A DNA stretch of 64,000 bases. It comes from Brachymonas sp049977365 (GTDB lineage: Bacteria > Pseudomonadota > Gammaproteobacteria > Burkholderiales > Burkholderiaceae_C). Location of the stretch: the NCBI RefSeq assembly GCF_049977365.1, contig NZ_JBNGEN010000001.1, positions 1 to 64,000 on the forward strand. The letters run 5' to 3'. The position numbers and the translations under genes were made by a program. The notes beneath the pieces are model-generated. The model was not told where the DNA came from. It saw nothing but the letters and a program-made list of their open reading frames with translations, and searched no databases. Of the stretch, positions 53,001-61,115 are shown one piece after another (position 1 is the first letter of the stretch; each line of letters begins with the position of its first letter).

Positions 53001-54155
53001 ATGCTGCCCCCGCATTTGTTCATGAATCTGCGCGTCACCGACGAGCATGGACGCCAGCTGGGCATGGGGCGCAATCTGGGGGCACTCAAGGCGGAACTCG
53101 GTTCCCAGGCCCGGGGTGCATTCCAGGCGCTCGCCGTGCTCAGAACGCGACCCGATGCCGGAGCGGAAGGGGCCGAAGCCCCGGAATCTCCTGCTGCCAT
53201 ACCCTCTTCGCGTGGACACACGCCGGCCACCCAGACCGGCAGCTCGGACACCGGTTCCGGAGGCGCTGCAGCCCCGCATGCGCCCGATGCCCTGCGCATC
53301 GACGAGGACCAGCGCTACACCGCCTGGGACTTCGGCGAACTCCCCGAAATCATGGAAATCCGTCGGGGACGGCAGACCCTCATCGGCTACCCGGCGCTGG
53401 TCGATCAGCAGACTGCGGTGAGCCTGTCGGTATTCGATGAACCCGAGGTGGCCGAGGCCCGCCACCGTGCCGGACTGCGCCGCCTGTTTGCGCTGCACAT
53501 CCGCGACGCGCTCAAGTATCTCGAAAAGAATCTGCCCGATTTCCAGCGCATGGCCGCAGCCTACATGCCGCTGGGTACGGCAGAGGAGCTTCGCCAGCAG
53601 ATCCTGCAGGTGGCCATGGACCGGGCCTTCCTGATCGAGCCCCTGCCGCATGATGCCGACAGCTTCCGCCAGCGGCTTGAGGAAGGGCGCACCCGTCTCA
53701 CCCTCATCGCGCAGGAAGTCGCCCGCCAGGCCGGCAGCGTCCTCGCCGAGTTTGCTGCCGCCAGCCGCAAGATCAAGGACACCCGCATCCAGCCCGAGGC
53801 CGTGGCCGATTGCGCCCAGCAGCTCCAGCGCCTGTGCGGTTCGCGCTTTCTGGCCGACACCCCCTGGGCCCAGCTGCACCATATGCCGCGCTATCTCAAG
53901 GCCATCGTCATGCGGCTCGACAAGCTGCGGGCCGACCCCGCCCGCGATGCTGCCCGCATGGCCGAGCACCGTCCGCTGGAGCAGCGCTACTGGCGGCTCG
54001 TGGCCGAACGCAAGGGCAAGGTCGATGCGCGCATGCAGGAATTCCGCTGGATGCTCGAAGAACTGCGTGTGAGCTTCTATGCGCAGGAGCTGCGCACCCC
54101 CCAGCCGGTGAGCGTCAAGCGCCTCGAAAAAACCTGGCAGCAGCTCATCCACTGA
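50052..54155 (+). CDS. hrpA: ATP-dependent RNA helicase HrpA
   Basis: 1367 residues, close to the usual ~1300. DEAH-box helicase: Walker A CGETGSGKTTQ (Gly46-Thr53 region), DEAHERS motif II, TSATIDAERFA motif III, and a QRAGRCGRV motif VI. The helicase-associated, OB-fold and long C-terminal HrpA domain (DUF3418) follow, with FAVPLPESAQRL-like stretches in the middle. A ~45-residue Ala/Pro-rich variable insert lies at about 535-585 and another near 1040-1080. HrpA rescues stalled ribosomes and processes fimbrial mRNA in E. coli. ATG 50052 chosen from the family start. A 7-kb block separates it from argA. Confidence 0.95.
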   Translation: MSTHQEAQPAPSQTVSLHFPENLPVSSRREEIMQAMRAHQVVIVCGETGSGKTTQLPKIALALGRGAMHAAPGQRPRLIGHTQPRRIAASSVAKRIAQELDTPLGEVVGYKVRFADRLQKGASVKLMTDGILLAETQSDPLLKAYDTLIIDEAHERSLNIDFLLGYLRQILPRRPDLRIVVTSATIDAERFAQHFASAQGPAPVIMVSGRLYPVEVRYRPFEEGRDTHLYTAIADAVDELWRNPQAGGDILVFLPGEREIREAADHLRAHFGAEAARRQVEVLPLFARLSQAEQDRVFEPHGGRRIVLATNVAETSLTVPGIHYVIDSGTARVKRYSYRSKVEQLQVEPISQAAANQRAGRCGRVAHGVCIRLYDEKDFAARPRFTDPEILRSSLAGVILRMKSLHLGDIDAFPFLEAPRPKAISDGYQLLAELGAVDDALALTPVGQALARLPLDPRIGRILLEAQQRGALQEALVIASALSVQDVRDRPLDAQAQADQQQARFEDDRSEFSSYLKLWQWLHEVRGGNPSLPSARQQEAAARRPTSHAVLPVGQRSVQAAAPAVEPAAVSHPAAAPATHRLSNRQYESVLRQHFINVRRVREWRDIHSQLLTVAGEQKWTLNATPASYVQIHQSMLAGLLGNVGCRIEEDGKHAHGEYLGARGIKFFRHPGAHLRKKPGRWIVCAELVETTRLFGRGMASIEPQWIEEVGAHLMRRQLLDPHWEKKAARVVALERATLYGIVVYNNRKVDYDKVDPVAAREIFIRQALVGDDWDSPLPFVAANRKMIRQVEEMEHKSRRQDLLVDDELIYAFYEAQIPAHVTNAHQLEKWYRAASRGQPGLLRISREELMRHEAAGITTDLFPRTIRLGGVDCRASYLHKPGDSRDGVTADIPLFALNQVDEERCEWLVPGMLKDKIQALLKSLPQRPRSRFVPLPESAQRLATQLQDEAPGFAHGSLVEALLQAVRAHSGLDVKRTDFKLDMLPPHLFMNLRVTDEHGRQLGMGRNLGALKAELGSQARGAFQALAVLRTRPDAGAEGAEAPESPAAIPSSRGHTPATQTGSSDTGSGGAAAPHAPDALRIDEDQRYTAWDFGELPEIMEIRRGRQTLIGYPALVDQQTAVSLSVFDEPEVAEARHRAGLRRLFALHIRDALKYLEKNLPDFQRMAAAYMPLGTAEELRQQILQVAMDRAFLIEPLPHDADSFRQRLEEGRTRLTLIAQEVARQAGSVLAEFAAASRKIKDTRIQPEAVADCAQQLQRLCGSRFLADTPWAQLHHMPRYLKAIVMRLDKLRADPARDAARMAEHRPLEQRYWRLVAERKGKVDARMQEFRWMLEELRVSFYAQELRTPQPVSVKRLEKTWQQLIH

Positions 54156-54397
54156 CCCGGAGGCCCTGTCTGCGGGTCAGTGGCGCCAATACATCAAAAA
54201 AACATAGATTCACTTCACCTGAATCAAGAAAACCCCCACCCTGACAGAAAACTGTAATTCAACCGTCTATAGTTTTAACCGACATCAAACGCCCCGGGCG
54301 GGACGTGATGTCATGGTGGTATACGCACTGCCTTTTCATTTCTGTTCAGCGGGGCCACCGGCGTCTCTGCCGCTGGTCTCATCTCCAAGAGGACATC

Positions 54398-54919
54398 ATG
54401 CCATTCCAACGTTCCCTGCTCATCCTTTCCCTGGCTGCTGCTGCAGCCCTGACCGCCTGCGGCAAGAAGGATGACGCCCAGGCTGCCGCCAGCGCCGCAG
54501 CATCCGCTGCCGACGTGGCTGCTTCCGCTGCCAGCGCAGCTGCTTCTGCCGCCACGGCCACTGCTTCTGCTGCAGCCGCTACGGCCGCCAGCGCTGCGTC
54601 CGTCGCAGCCGACGTCAAGGACACCGCCAAGAAGGTGGCAGGCGATGCCAAGGGCGGCAAGATCGACGCCGCTGCAGGCGAAGCCCTGTACAAGTCCACC
54701 TGCTCCGTCTGCCACGCTGCCGGTGTGGCCGGTGCGCCCAAGTTCGGCGACAAGGCCGACTGGGGCCCCCGCATCGCCCAGGGCGATGCCGTGCTGTTCA
54801 AGCACGCTCTGGAAGGATTCCAGGGTCAGAAGGGCGTGATGCCTCCCAAGGGCGGCTCCACCGCTTCCGACGACGAAGTGAAGTCCGCTGTCAAGTACAT
54901 GACCTCCCAGATCAAGTAA
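54398..54919 (+). CDS. lipoprotein c-type cytochrome with an Ala-rich linker
   Basis: 173 residues. Lipobox LTAC (Cys19) at the end of a hydrophobic leader. A ~60-residue Ala/Ser-rich helical spacer (about 27-82) then leads to a class I cytochrome c domain with heme motif CSVCH (Cys107, Cys110, His111) and distal Met in GVMPPKGG. It resembles cytochrome c5-type carriers. The spacer should hold the heme away from the membrane. ATG 54398 chosen because MPFQRSLLIL is the signal start. Followed by its own terminator. Confidence 0.9.
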   Translation: MPFQRSLLILSLAAAAALTACGKKDDAQAAASAAASAADVAASAASAAASAATATASAAAATAASAASVAADVKDTAKKVAGDAKGGKIDAAAGEALYKSTCSVCHAAGVAGAPKFGDKADWGPRIAQGDAVLFKHALEGFQGQKGVMPPKGGSTASDDEVKSAVKYMTSQIK

Positions 54920-55284
54920 GGTCTGTGCAGCTCCCGGCGGGCCCTGCCTCGGTGCAGGCATCCCGCTGGCAGGGCAGCATCCCACCGCAAGGCTCCGGCA
55001 TTCCCGGAGCCTTGTTGTTTTCATGGGTGTCCAGCAGACGGGCGGCGAACCGGAGGCGTGCATCCATCCGGGAGAAATGCACCATTTGTCACATTTCGTT
55101 GGCCCGTACCATACCCCTGCGACAACGGATGGAGTACATTGCATGCACCGGGAGGAACCGTCAATTAATTGTCAGCCTTGGCTGCCCCCCTGGTGGAAAG
55201 CGTGTTCCATCCCGGCCACGTGTCCTGCCCGTCCATGGGGACGGAGGGATGCAGTGCTCATCCTCGTTGCATGAAAGGATTCCC
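54920..55284 (+). other. 365-bp intergenic region between the two lipoprotein genes
   Basis: The first 105 bases hold the terminator at 54988-55024. Beyond it no gene is supported; a short hairpin around CCCGTCCATGGGGACGG and a palindrome CAATTAATTG (55163-55172) are the only patterns seen. The promoter of the next gene should be in 55050-55270, but was not fixed. Confidence 0.5.
54988..55024 (+). terminator. rho-independent terminator of the cytochrome gene
   Basis: A perfect 11-bp stem CAAGGCTCCGG (54988-54998) with CCGGAGCCTTG (55004-55014), then a T-rich run. Confidence 0.9.
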
Positions 55285-55602
55285 ATGAACATGACCCGTA
55301 TGGCCGGCCTGCTGGCACTGGCTTGCACCGTTTCCCTCGCAGCCTGCGGCAAGAAGGCCGATGATCAGGCCCAGAAATCCGCCGATCAGGCCAACCAGGC
55401 TGCGCAGATGGCTGCTTCTTCGGCAGTCATGGCTGCATCGGCTGCCGCTGATGGTGCCAAGCACGCGACCGAAGTGACCAAGGGTGCAGCCAAGCAGGCT
55501 GCACAGGACGCCAAGGACGTGGCAAAGGACACCGCCAACGACGCTCTCCAGAAGGCCAACGAAGCCGCCCAGAAGGCCAAGGAAGCTGCCAAGAAAGACT
55601 GA
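55285..55602 (+). CDS. small Ala/Lys-rich helical lipoprotein
   Basis: 105 residues. Lipobox LAAC (Cys21) followed by GKK. The remainder is almost entirely Ala/Lys/Asp/Gln-rich helix with a coiled-coil pattern, e.g. KQAAQDAKDVAKDTANDALQ. No enzymatic motif. It could be a periplasmic spacer or Lpp-like coil. Its N-terminus (leader, C-GKK-x-DD) is like that of the cytochrome 365 bases upstream, which suggests shared ancestry of the tethers. The true function is unknown. Confidence 0.8.
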   Translation: MNMTRMAGLLALACTVSLAACGKKADDQAQKSADQANQAAQMAASSAVMAASAAADGAKHATEVTKGAAKQAAQDAKDVAKDTANDALQKANEAAQKAKEAAKKD

Positions 55603-55652
55603 TTCCGTCTTCTTTGAATCGGGCCCCGGCGTGCGCCGGGTCCGTCTGCATC

Positions 55653-55697
55653 AGGCGCGATGGAATCCTCCTGTGGGAGGCACATCGCGCCTTTGTC
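55653..55697. terminator. hairpin between the lipoprotein and the aminotransferase genes
   Basis: AGGCGCGATG (55653-55662) pairs with CATCGCGCCT (55683-55692), with a loop containing a second small stem, then TTTGTCTTG. It can serve the plus-strand lipoprotein gene and possibly the convergent aminotransferase. Confidence 0.6.
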
Positions 55698-55756
55698 TTG
55701 TCTGGGTGGCTGAGGAGCTGGGGGTCCCAGGTGCAGCGCACTGTGCTCCCGCAGGC

Positions 55757-56941
55757 TCAGCCCAGCCGGGCCAGCCGCTCCAGTGCCGCCTGCAGGGTGG
55801 CTTCCTGCTTGGCAAAGCAGAACCGAATGGTCTTCTGCTCGGTGCCATCGCCGTAGAAGGCAGCCACCGGAATGGCCGCCACTCCCAGTTCACGGGTGAG
55901 CCAGATGCAGAAATCCGCTTCTCCCAGATCACGCTCCGGTCCCCGCAGATCGGCGTAGCTCACGCACTGGAAGTAGGTTCCCTCACAGGGCAGCAGGCGC
56001 AGCGGGGTGCGCGCCAGTCCCTGCGCAAACGCATCGCGCTTGCGCTGGTAGAAGGCCGACAGGTCCATGTAGGGAGCCGGGTTCTGCATGTATGCCGCCA
56101 GGCCATGCTGCATCGGGGTATTGACCGTGAACACGTTGAACTGGTGCACCTTGCGGAACTCCTGCATCAGCGGCGCAGGGGCTGCCACATAGCCGACCTT
56201 CCAGCCCGTCACGTGGTAGGTCTTGCCGAAGCTGCTCACCACCATGCCGCGTTCGGCCAGGCCCGGCACATGCGCCGCGCTGACGTGCATTCGGCCGTCG
56301 TACACCATGTGCTCGTACACCTCATCGCTGAGCACCAGCACATCGGTGGGAGCGAGAAGATCGGCAAGCTGCTGCAGTTCCTGCTCGGTCCACACGGTGG
56401 CCGTGGGGTTGTGGGGCGTGTTGAGCAGCAGCAGGCGGGTCTTGGGACCCAGCGCGGCAGCCAGCGCCGCAAAGTCGGGCCGGAAACTCCCACGTGTGAG
56501 GGGCACGCGCACCGGCACGGCACCGGACATCTCGATGGCGGGCACATAGCTGTCGTAGCACGGATCGAGCACGATCACTTCGTCGCCGGGCTGCGTCAGT
56601 GCCAGAATCGCAGTGAGCAGCGCCTGCGTGGCGCCCGCCGTGACGGTGATCTCGGTTTCTGCCTCGTAGCGGCGGCCGTGCAGGTGCACAATCTTGTCGC
56701 TGATGGCCTGGCGCAGCGCAGCAACACCCGGCATGGGCGGGTACTGGTTCCATCCTGCCTCCATGGCCTGCGTGACCCCGCGGATCAGGGCGGGATCACA
56801 GCCAAAGTCGGGGAAGCCCTGACCCAGGTTGACGGCGCCGGTCTGCGCCGCAAGTGCCGACATGGTCGAGAAGATGGTGGTTCCCACCTCGGGCAGACGC
56901 GAGGGCAGGGGAGACAGCAGGGGCTTGCAGGGTGCGTTCAT
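55757..56941 (-). CDS. PLP-dependent class I/II aminotransferase (methionine/kynurenine type)
   Basis: 394 residues. The fold-type I core shows NLGQGFPDFGCDP, YPPMPGVAALRQAI, NTPHNPTATVW, LSDEVYEHMVYDG and the PLP-lysine motif SFGKTYHVTGWKVGYV. This is the YbdL/methionine aminotransferase group, which also includes kynurenine aminotransferases; substrate not fixed. ATG 56941 chosen (MNAPCKPLL). It follows cysB on the same strand after 53 bases, consistent with a link to sulfur amino-acid metabolism, an inference. Confidence 0.92.
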   Translation of the reverse strand: MNAPCKPLLSPLPSRLPEVGTTIFSTMSALAAQTGAVNLGQGFPDFGCDPALIRGVTQAMEAGWNQYPPMPGVAALRQAISDKIVHLHGRRYEAETEITVTAGATQALLTAILALTQPGDEVIVLDPCYDSYVPAIEMSGAVPVRVPLTRGSFRPDFAALAAALGPKTRLLLLNTPHNPTATVWTEQELQQLADLLAPTDVLVLSDEVYEHMVYDGRMHVSAAHVPGLAERGMVVSSFGKTYHVTGWKVGYVAAPAPLMQEFRKVHQFNVFTVNTPMQHGLAAYMQNPAPYMDLSAFYQRKRDAFAQGLARTPLRLLPCEGTYFQCVSYADLRGPERDLGEADFCIWLTRELGVAAIPVAAFYGDGTEQKTIRFCFAKQEATLQAALERLARLG

Positions 56942-56994
56942 GAGAGCAGTACCTCGGGCCATCCCATCGGATGGGTCCGATGGGAGCGGAAAGA

Positions 56995-57936
56995 TCAGAG
57001 TCCGTAGTCTTCGAACTGGCCGGTCATGGCCTTCATCACCAGCTGGCGAGGCAGCCGTTCGCTCAGCGATTCGGCAAACTCGTACACGAAGTCGCGCAGA
57101 TACGCTCCGCGCTTGAAGGCGACGCGGGTGACATTCTTGCCGAACAGCGTGCCCAGCCGGCGATAGACAAGCCCGGGCTTGGGGTCATGCACCATGGCCA
57201 TCTCGGAGACGATGCCCACGCCCAGACCGTGTTGCACATAGGTGATGATCACGTCCGAGTCGATGGCTTCGAGCACGATGCGGGGCTCCAGCTTGCGCTG
57301 TGCGAAGGCGTGGTCGATGCGGGTACGGCCGCTGAAGGACGGGTGGTAGGTGATCAGATCCACCTTGCACAGGTCCTCCAGGGTGATGCGTTCCTGGGTC
57401 GCCAGAGGGTGCTGTTCGGGCACCACGAGCACGTGCTCCCAGTCGTAGCAGGGCAGGCTGACCAGCTCGGGGTAATCGGCCAGCGATTCGGTGGCAATGC
57501 CAATCTCTGCCGATTCGTCGAGCAGCATGCGGGCCACTTGTTCGGGAGTCCCCTGGTGCAGGGCAATCTGCACCTTGGGGTAGGTATGGCGCAGCTTGGC
57601 GATGCAGTCCGGGAGCACATAGCGCGCCTGGGTGTGCGTGGTGGCAATGGAGAGGTGCCCGGCATCCTGCTTGCTGAATTCCTCGCCGATGCGCTTGAGG
57701 TTGCCCACCTCGCGCAGAATGATGTCGATGCTCTGGATGATGTGCCGGCCGGGTTCGGTGATGTGCTTGAGCCGCTTGCCGTGGCGCACGAAAATCTCGA
57801 CGCCGAGTTCTTCTTCGAGCTCGATGATGGCCTTGGACACTCCCGGCTGGGAGGTATAGAGGGCTTTGGCCGTCTCGGTGAGGTTGAGATTGCGGCGAAC
57901 CGCTTCCTGCACGAAGCGGAATTGATGAAGGTTCAT
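56995..57936 (-). CDS. cysB: LysR-type regulator CysB
   Basis: 313 residues. The N-terminal HTH is the CysB type: MNLHQFRFVQEAVRRNLNLTETAKALYTSQPGVSKAIIELEEELGVEIFVRHGKRLKH. The ligand-binding domain has HLSIATTHTQARYVLP, QVALHQGTPEQVA-type and HPSFSGRTRIDHAF segments seen in CysB/Cbl. CysB activates sulfate uptake and reduction genes, responding to O-acetylserine; the cysI-cysN cluster at 31.5-36.9 kb is its expected target. Start ATG 57936. Confidence 0.96.
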   Translation of the reverse strand: MNLHQFRFVQEAVRRNLNLTETAKALYTSQPGVSKAIIELEEELGVEIFVRHGKRLKHITEPGRHIIQSIDIILREVGNLKRIGEEFSKQDAGHLSIATTHTQARYVLPDCIAKLRHTYPKVQIALHQGTPEQVARMLLDESAEIGIATESLADYPELVSLPCYDWEHVLVVPEQHPLATQERITLEDLCKVDLITYHPSFSGRTRIDHAFAQRKLEPRIVLEAIDSDVIITYVQHGLGVGIVSEMAMVHDPKPGLVYRRLGTLFGKNVTRVAFKRGAYLRDFVYEFAESLSERLPRQLVMKAMTGQFEDYGL

Positions 57937-58080
57937 GTCCCGGTCAATAAGGGAGATTCACATTTCCAGCAGAAATGCGAAGAAGTAATACCAAGTGCCA
58001 ATCCGTGGATTTTATACACTATCCATTATTTTGGCGCTCTGGTTTATTCCATCGAACCCAATGTGCAGAAGGGAAATGCC

Positions 58081-58110
58081 AAAAAGAAAAGGTACGAGCC
58101 ATGTCGTACC
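58081..58110 (-). terminator. rho-independent terminator of tRNA-Pro(CGG)
   Basis: Stem GGTACGA (58091-58097) with TCGTACC (58104-58110); on the minus strand a T-rich tract (58090 to 58081) follows. Confidence 0.85.
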
Positions 58111-58160
58111 TCTTGAAGACGCGCTGGCTGCAGAAAAAGCAGACAGCGGAGGGAAATAAT

Positions 58161-58237
58161 TGGTCGGAGTGAAAGGATTCGAACCTTCGACCTTCTCGTC
58201 CCGAACGAGACGCGCTACCAGGCTGCGCCACACTCCG
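58161..58237 (-). tRNA. tRNA-Pro(CGG)
   Basis: 77 nt on the minus strand: acceptor CGGAGTG/CACTCCG, anticodon loop TTCGGGA (anticodon CGG), T loop TTCGAAT, and encoded CCA (58163 to 58161). Confidence 0.97.
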
Positions 58238-58338
58238 AAGCCATGAATTATAGCCTGACAAAAGCCGATTGTCAGGCATGGCCCCATTTCTTTTCTATGG
58301 CCGGTGGGGCGTTCCTGCCGCACAGGGGCGTGCGGGTC

Positions 58339-58797
58339 TTACCGGGACGCGGCGGCGGTGCAGTGCTGCAGATCGCCAAGGGTCAGCTGCGCGACCAGAG
58401 CCGACAGTTCGGGACGGTCCCCGATGTTCTGGGACAGGTGAAAGTGGATGTGCGGGTTGGCCTGCCGTGCTGCGTCGACCAGGCGAGGCACGTCTTCCGT
58501 CACATGCCCGCCAGCGCCCAGGAACACGGGCACGATGAGGATGTGCGTGGGAGCATGTTCAGCCACCAGGGCAGACAGTGCGTCCGGCAGCTGGGGCGGC
58601 AGATAGTCGAGGTAGGCACAGGTGACGCGGACGGCGGGATCCTGTGCGGCAATGGCTGTCTGCATGGCCAGCAGGGGAGCGTTCCAGCCAGGGGCACGCG
58701 ATCCGTGTCCGAGCAGAACGATGGCAGAGTCCGAAGCAGAAGTCGCTGCTGCGGACATGCCAGCGGAAGGGGAGACTGCGGAGTGGGAGGAGGTCAT
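58339..58797 (-). CDS. cbiX: sirohydrochlorin chelatase CbiX-like
   Basis: 152 residues, a single-domain small CbiX. The family motif LLGHGSRAPGWNAPL opens the domain (after a ~25-residue Ser/Ala leader), then YLDYLPPQLPDALSAL, IVPVFLGAGGHVTEDVPRLV. It inserts Fe or Co into sirohydrochlorin, so it can serve siroheme synthesis for CysI. Start ATG overlaps the lptG stop (ATGA), so it is in the lptF-lptG transcript, an unusual mate for a tetrapyrrole gene. Confidence 0.9.
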   Translation of the reverse strand: MTSSHSAVSPSAGMSAAATSASDSAIVLLGHGSRAPGWNAPLLAMQTAIAAQDPAVRVTCAYLDYLPPQLPDALSALVAEHAPTHILIVPVFLGAGGHVTEDVPRLVDAARQANPHIHFHLSQNIGDRPELSALVAQLTLGDLQHCTAAASR

Positions 58798-59903
58798 CGC
58801 TTGAGTACCAGCCAGGTAAAGGCCGTCAGGGAAATGGCGGTGTAGATCAGGCTCGGAATGGCTGCAGCCAGCCAGGGCATCCAAGCATGCATGTTGCCGA
58901 TGTAGCCGAAGACATTGTTGAGCAGGAAGAAGCTGATCCCGACCACCACGCCTCCGAACACTGCCGTGCTGATGTTGCCGGAGCGGAAGTGAAGATAGGC
59001 GAAGGGCAGCGCCAGGATCACCATGACCAGACAGCTCAGGGGGTAGAACACCTTGCGCCAGAACTGGATCTCGTAGTTGCGGGCGGACTGGTTGTTTTCC
59101 TTGAGATGGGAGATGTAGCGGTACAGCTCGAAGGTGGACATGCGGTCGGGATCGATGAGGGCAGCGGCCACCATGCCCTGGTGGATGCTGGTGTCGAGGC
59201 TCAGGCTGTCGAGATGGGTGCGCTGCATGCGGGCATGTCCCGTGTTGCCATCGGCCCCGACCAGCTGGTTGCGCTGCACATCGTGCAGGGTCCAGCCCTT
59301 GTCCGAGAAACGTCCCGATCCGGCCTCGATGGTGTCGGCGAGCAGTCCCTGTGCATTGAAGTCGAACACGCGGATCTGGCGCATCTCGCCGTCGGGGGTA
59401 AGTTCGTGGACGTTGATGATGCGGTCGTGGTCCGCCTGGTTCTCCTTCATCCACGCGCCGGTGCGACCCGCGGTGATGCGACCCTCGAAGCGGGCCTTGT
59501 AGAGCTGGGCGAGCTTGTTGGTTTTGGGCGCTACGTAGTCGCCCACCAGGAAAGTCCCCACGGTGAACAGCGCCCCCAGCACGAGCAGGATGCGCAGGGC
59601 ACGCCACGGGCCCATGCCGCTGGTGCGCAGGATCGTGAACTCGGACGTCATGGCCATGTTGGCCATGACGAAGATGGCGCCGATGAGCACCGCAATGGGC
59701 AACAGCTCGTACACATGTTCAGGCACCAGCAGGGCGACGTAGACCATCGAGTTGAGCACGGTGTAGCGCACGGCTGCATTGCTGCTGCTGAAGTTGACTT
59801 CGTTGATGACATCGAAGAACAGGAACAGCGCCAGGAAGCTGAGCGTCACGAACAGCACGGCCAGGAGAATCTGGCGGTGGATATAGCGGGCAGCGACTCT
59901 CAT
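58794..59903 (-). CDS. lptG: LPS export permease LptG
   Basis: 369 residues, six membrane segments with a large periplasmic jellyroll domain. With LptF and LptB it extracts LPS from the inner membrane. Start motif RYIHRQILLAVLFVTLSFLALFLFFDVINEV and SEFTILRTSGMGPWRALRILL are family hallmarks. It overlaps lptF by 4 bases and cbiX by 4 bases. Confidence 0.95.
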   Translation of the reverse strand: MRVAARYIHRQILLAVLFVTLSFLALFLFFDVINEVNFSSSNAAVRYTVLNSMVYVALLVPEHVYELLPIAVLIGAIFVMANMAMTSEFTILRTSGMGPWRALRILLVLGALFTVGTFLVGDYVAPKTNKLAQLYKARFEGRITAGRTGAWMKENQADHDRIINVHELTPDGEMRQIRVFDFNAQGLLADTIEAGSGRFSDKGWTLHDVQRNQLVGADGNTGHARMQRTHLDSLSLDTSIHQGMVAAALIDPDRMSTFELYRYISHLKENNQSARNYEIQFWRKVFYPLSCLVMVILALPFAYLHFRSGNISTAVFGGVVVGISFFLLNNVFGYIGNMHAWMPWLAAAIPSLIYTAISLTAFTWLVLKR

Positions 59904-61069
59904 GCCTGCCTCCCTTCACCGGCCGGCACGGGGCGCCGCGGCAGCAGCCGGTGCAGACTCCACTGGTTGTGGCGCATCCAGATCCACAGCATGGCGAGCG
60001 CGAAGATGCCTCCGTGCAGCAGAAGCAGCATGCGGGGCATGTCGATGCGTCCGCGCGTGATCCAGTCCTGCGCGAAGTTGATCAGGTTGTAGTAGACGGT
60101 GAAGAACAGCAGGGCCAGCACCAGACTGCCGCTGCGGCCCGAGCGCGGATTGACCTTGGATGAGGCCAGCGCCAACAGCATGAAGTTGATGCCTGCGAGC
60201 GCCATGCTGATGCGCCACCCGAGCTCGCCCTGGTACTGGGGAGCGGGGAGCTGCAGCAGGCGCAGGGTGGGGATGGCGCGCGGCGGAGTGGCTGCCAGGG
60301 TCTGGGGATCGTCGAGCGAGCCATGCAGTGCCTGCGAGCGGTCGCCGATGCGGATGCCGTACTCCTGGAACCGGCTTACCGTGAGCGTGTGGTCGTCGGC
60401 GATCTCGGTGCTCTGGCCATTGGTGAGCACGGCAAACCGGCTGTTGCCCACATCCTTGACCTGTCCGCTCTGGGCCGTGACGATCTGCTCGCTCTTGGGC
60501 TGCCGAGCGAAGATGAACAGCTTGCGCCCTGCCGCAGAGGCGCCCGAGAGGGCGGCGGCAGACGTGGCACTGCGATCGTCGCCGTCGATGTAGAAGACCC
60601 GGTTGCCGTCGCTGGATTCCTGGAACTGTCCGGGAGCGATGCGGTTCACATCGCCCCGGGTCTGGTAGCGCTGGCGCAGCTCCTGGGTCTGCGCATTGGC
60701 CCAGGGCCAGCCCACGAGCGACAGCACGGCCACCACCAGCACCACGGGCAGGGTGAACTGCAGCAGCGGGCGGATGAACTGGAACAGGCCCTGCCCGCTG
60801 GAGAACCATACCGCCATTTCACTGTCGCGGTACATGCGCGACAGGGTGTAGACGATGCTGATGAACAGGCTCAGGGTGAGAATGGTAGGAAAATAGGCCA
60901 GCACCGTGAAGCCGAGCACCAGCGAGACTTCCGATGGGTTGATGGCTCCCTGATTGGCAAAATTCAGGGTCCGGATCAGCATCATCGTCATCACGATGAT
61001 CACGAGCACGAACAGGGTGGCGCTGAAAGTCCGCGTCAACTCGTGGCGAATGGATGATTGGAATAACAT
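59900..61069 (-). CDS. lptF: LPS export permease LptF
   Basis: 389 residues with the same YjgP/YjgQ permease fold: MLFQSSIRHELTRTFSATLFVLVIIVMTMMLIRTLNFANQGAI and TLSRMYRDSEMAVWFSSGQGL. LptF pairs with LptG in the LptB2FG exporter. Its gene is the first of the lptF-lptG-cbiX run, divergent from pepA with 46 bases between them. Confidence 0.95.
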   Translation of the reverse strand: MLFQSSIRHELTRTFSATLFVLVIIVMTMMLIRTLNFANQGAINPSEVSLVLGFTVLAYFPTILTLSLFISIVYTLSRMYRDSEMAVWFSSGQGLFQFIRPLLQFTLPVVLVVAVLSLVGWPWANAQTQELRQRYQTRGDVNRIAPGQFQESSDGNRVFYIDGDDRSATSAAALSGASAAGRKLFIFARQPKSEQIVTAQSGQVKDVGNSRFAVLTNGQSTEIADDHTLTVSRFQEYGIRIGDRSQALHGSLDDPQTLAATPPRAIPTLRLLQLPAPQYQGELGWRISMALAGINFMLLALASSKVNPRSGRSGSLVLALLFFTVYYNLINFAQDWITRGRIDMPRMLLLLHGGIFALAMLWIWMRHNQWSLHRLLPRRPVPAGEGRQA

Positions 61070-61115
61070 GCGCTAGTGCTGAGATTTACAGCGTCAAGAA
61101 AGGGCAGACATTATC

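Noticed and set aside
49395..54152. A 1585-codon minus-strand open frame opposite hrpA
   Set aside because: Pure antisense shadow of HrpA; His/Gly/Asp-rich composition with no domain.
54152..54180. Intrinsic terminator after hrpA
   Set aside because: CTGACCCG/CGGGTCAG can pair, but no T run follows and the stem overlaps the stop codon; left unlisted as a terminator.
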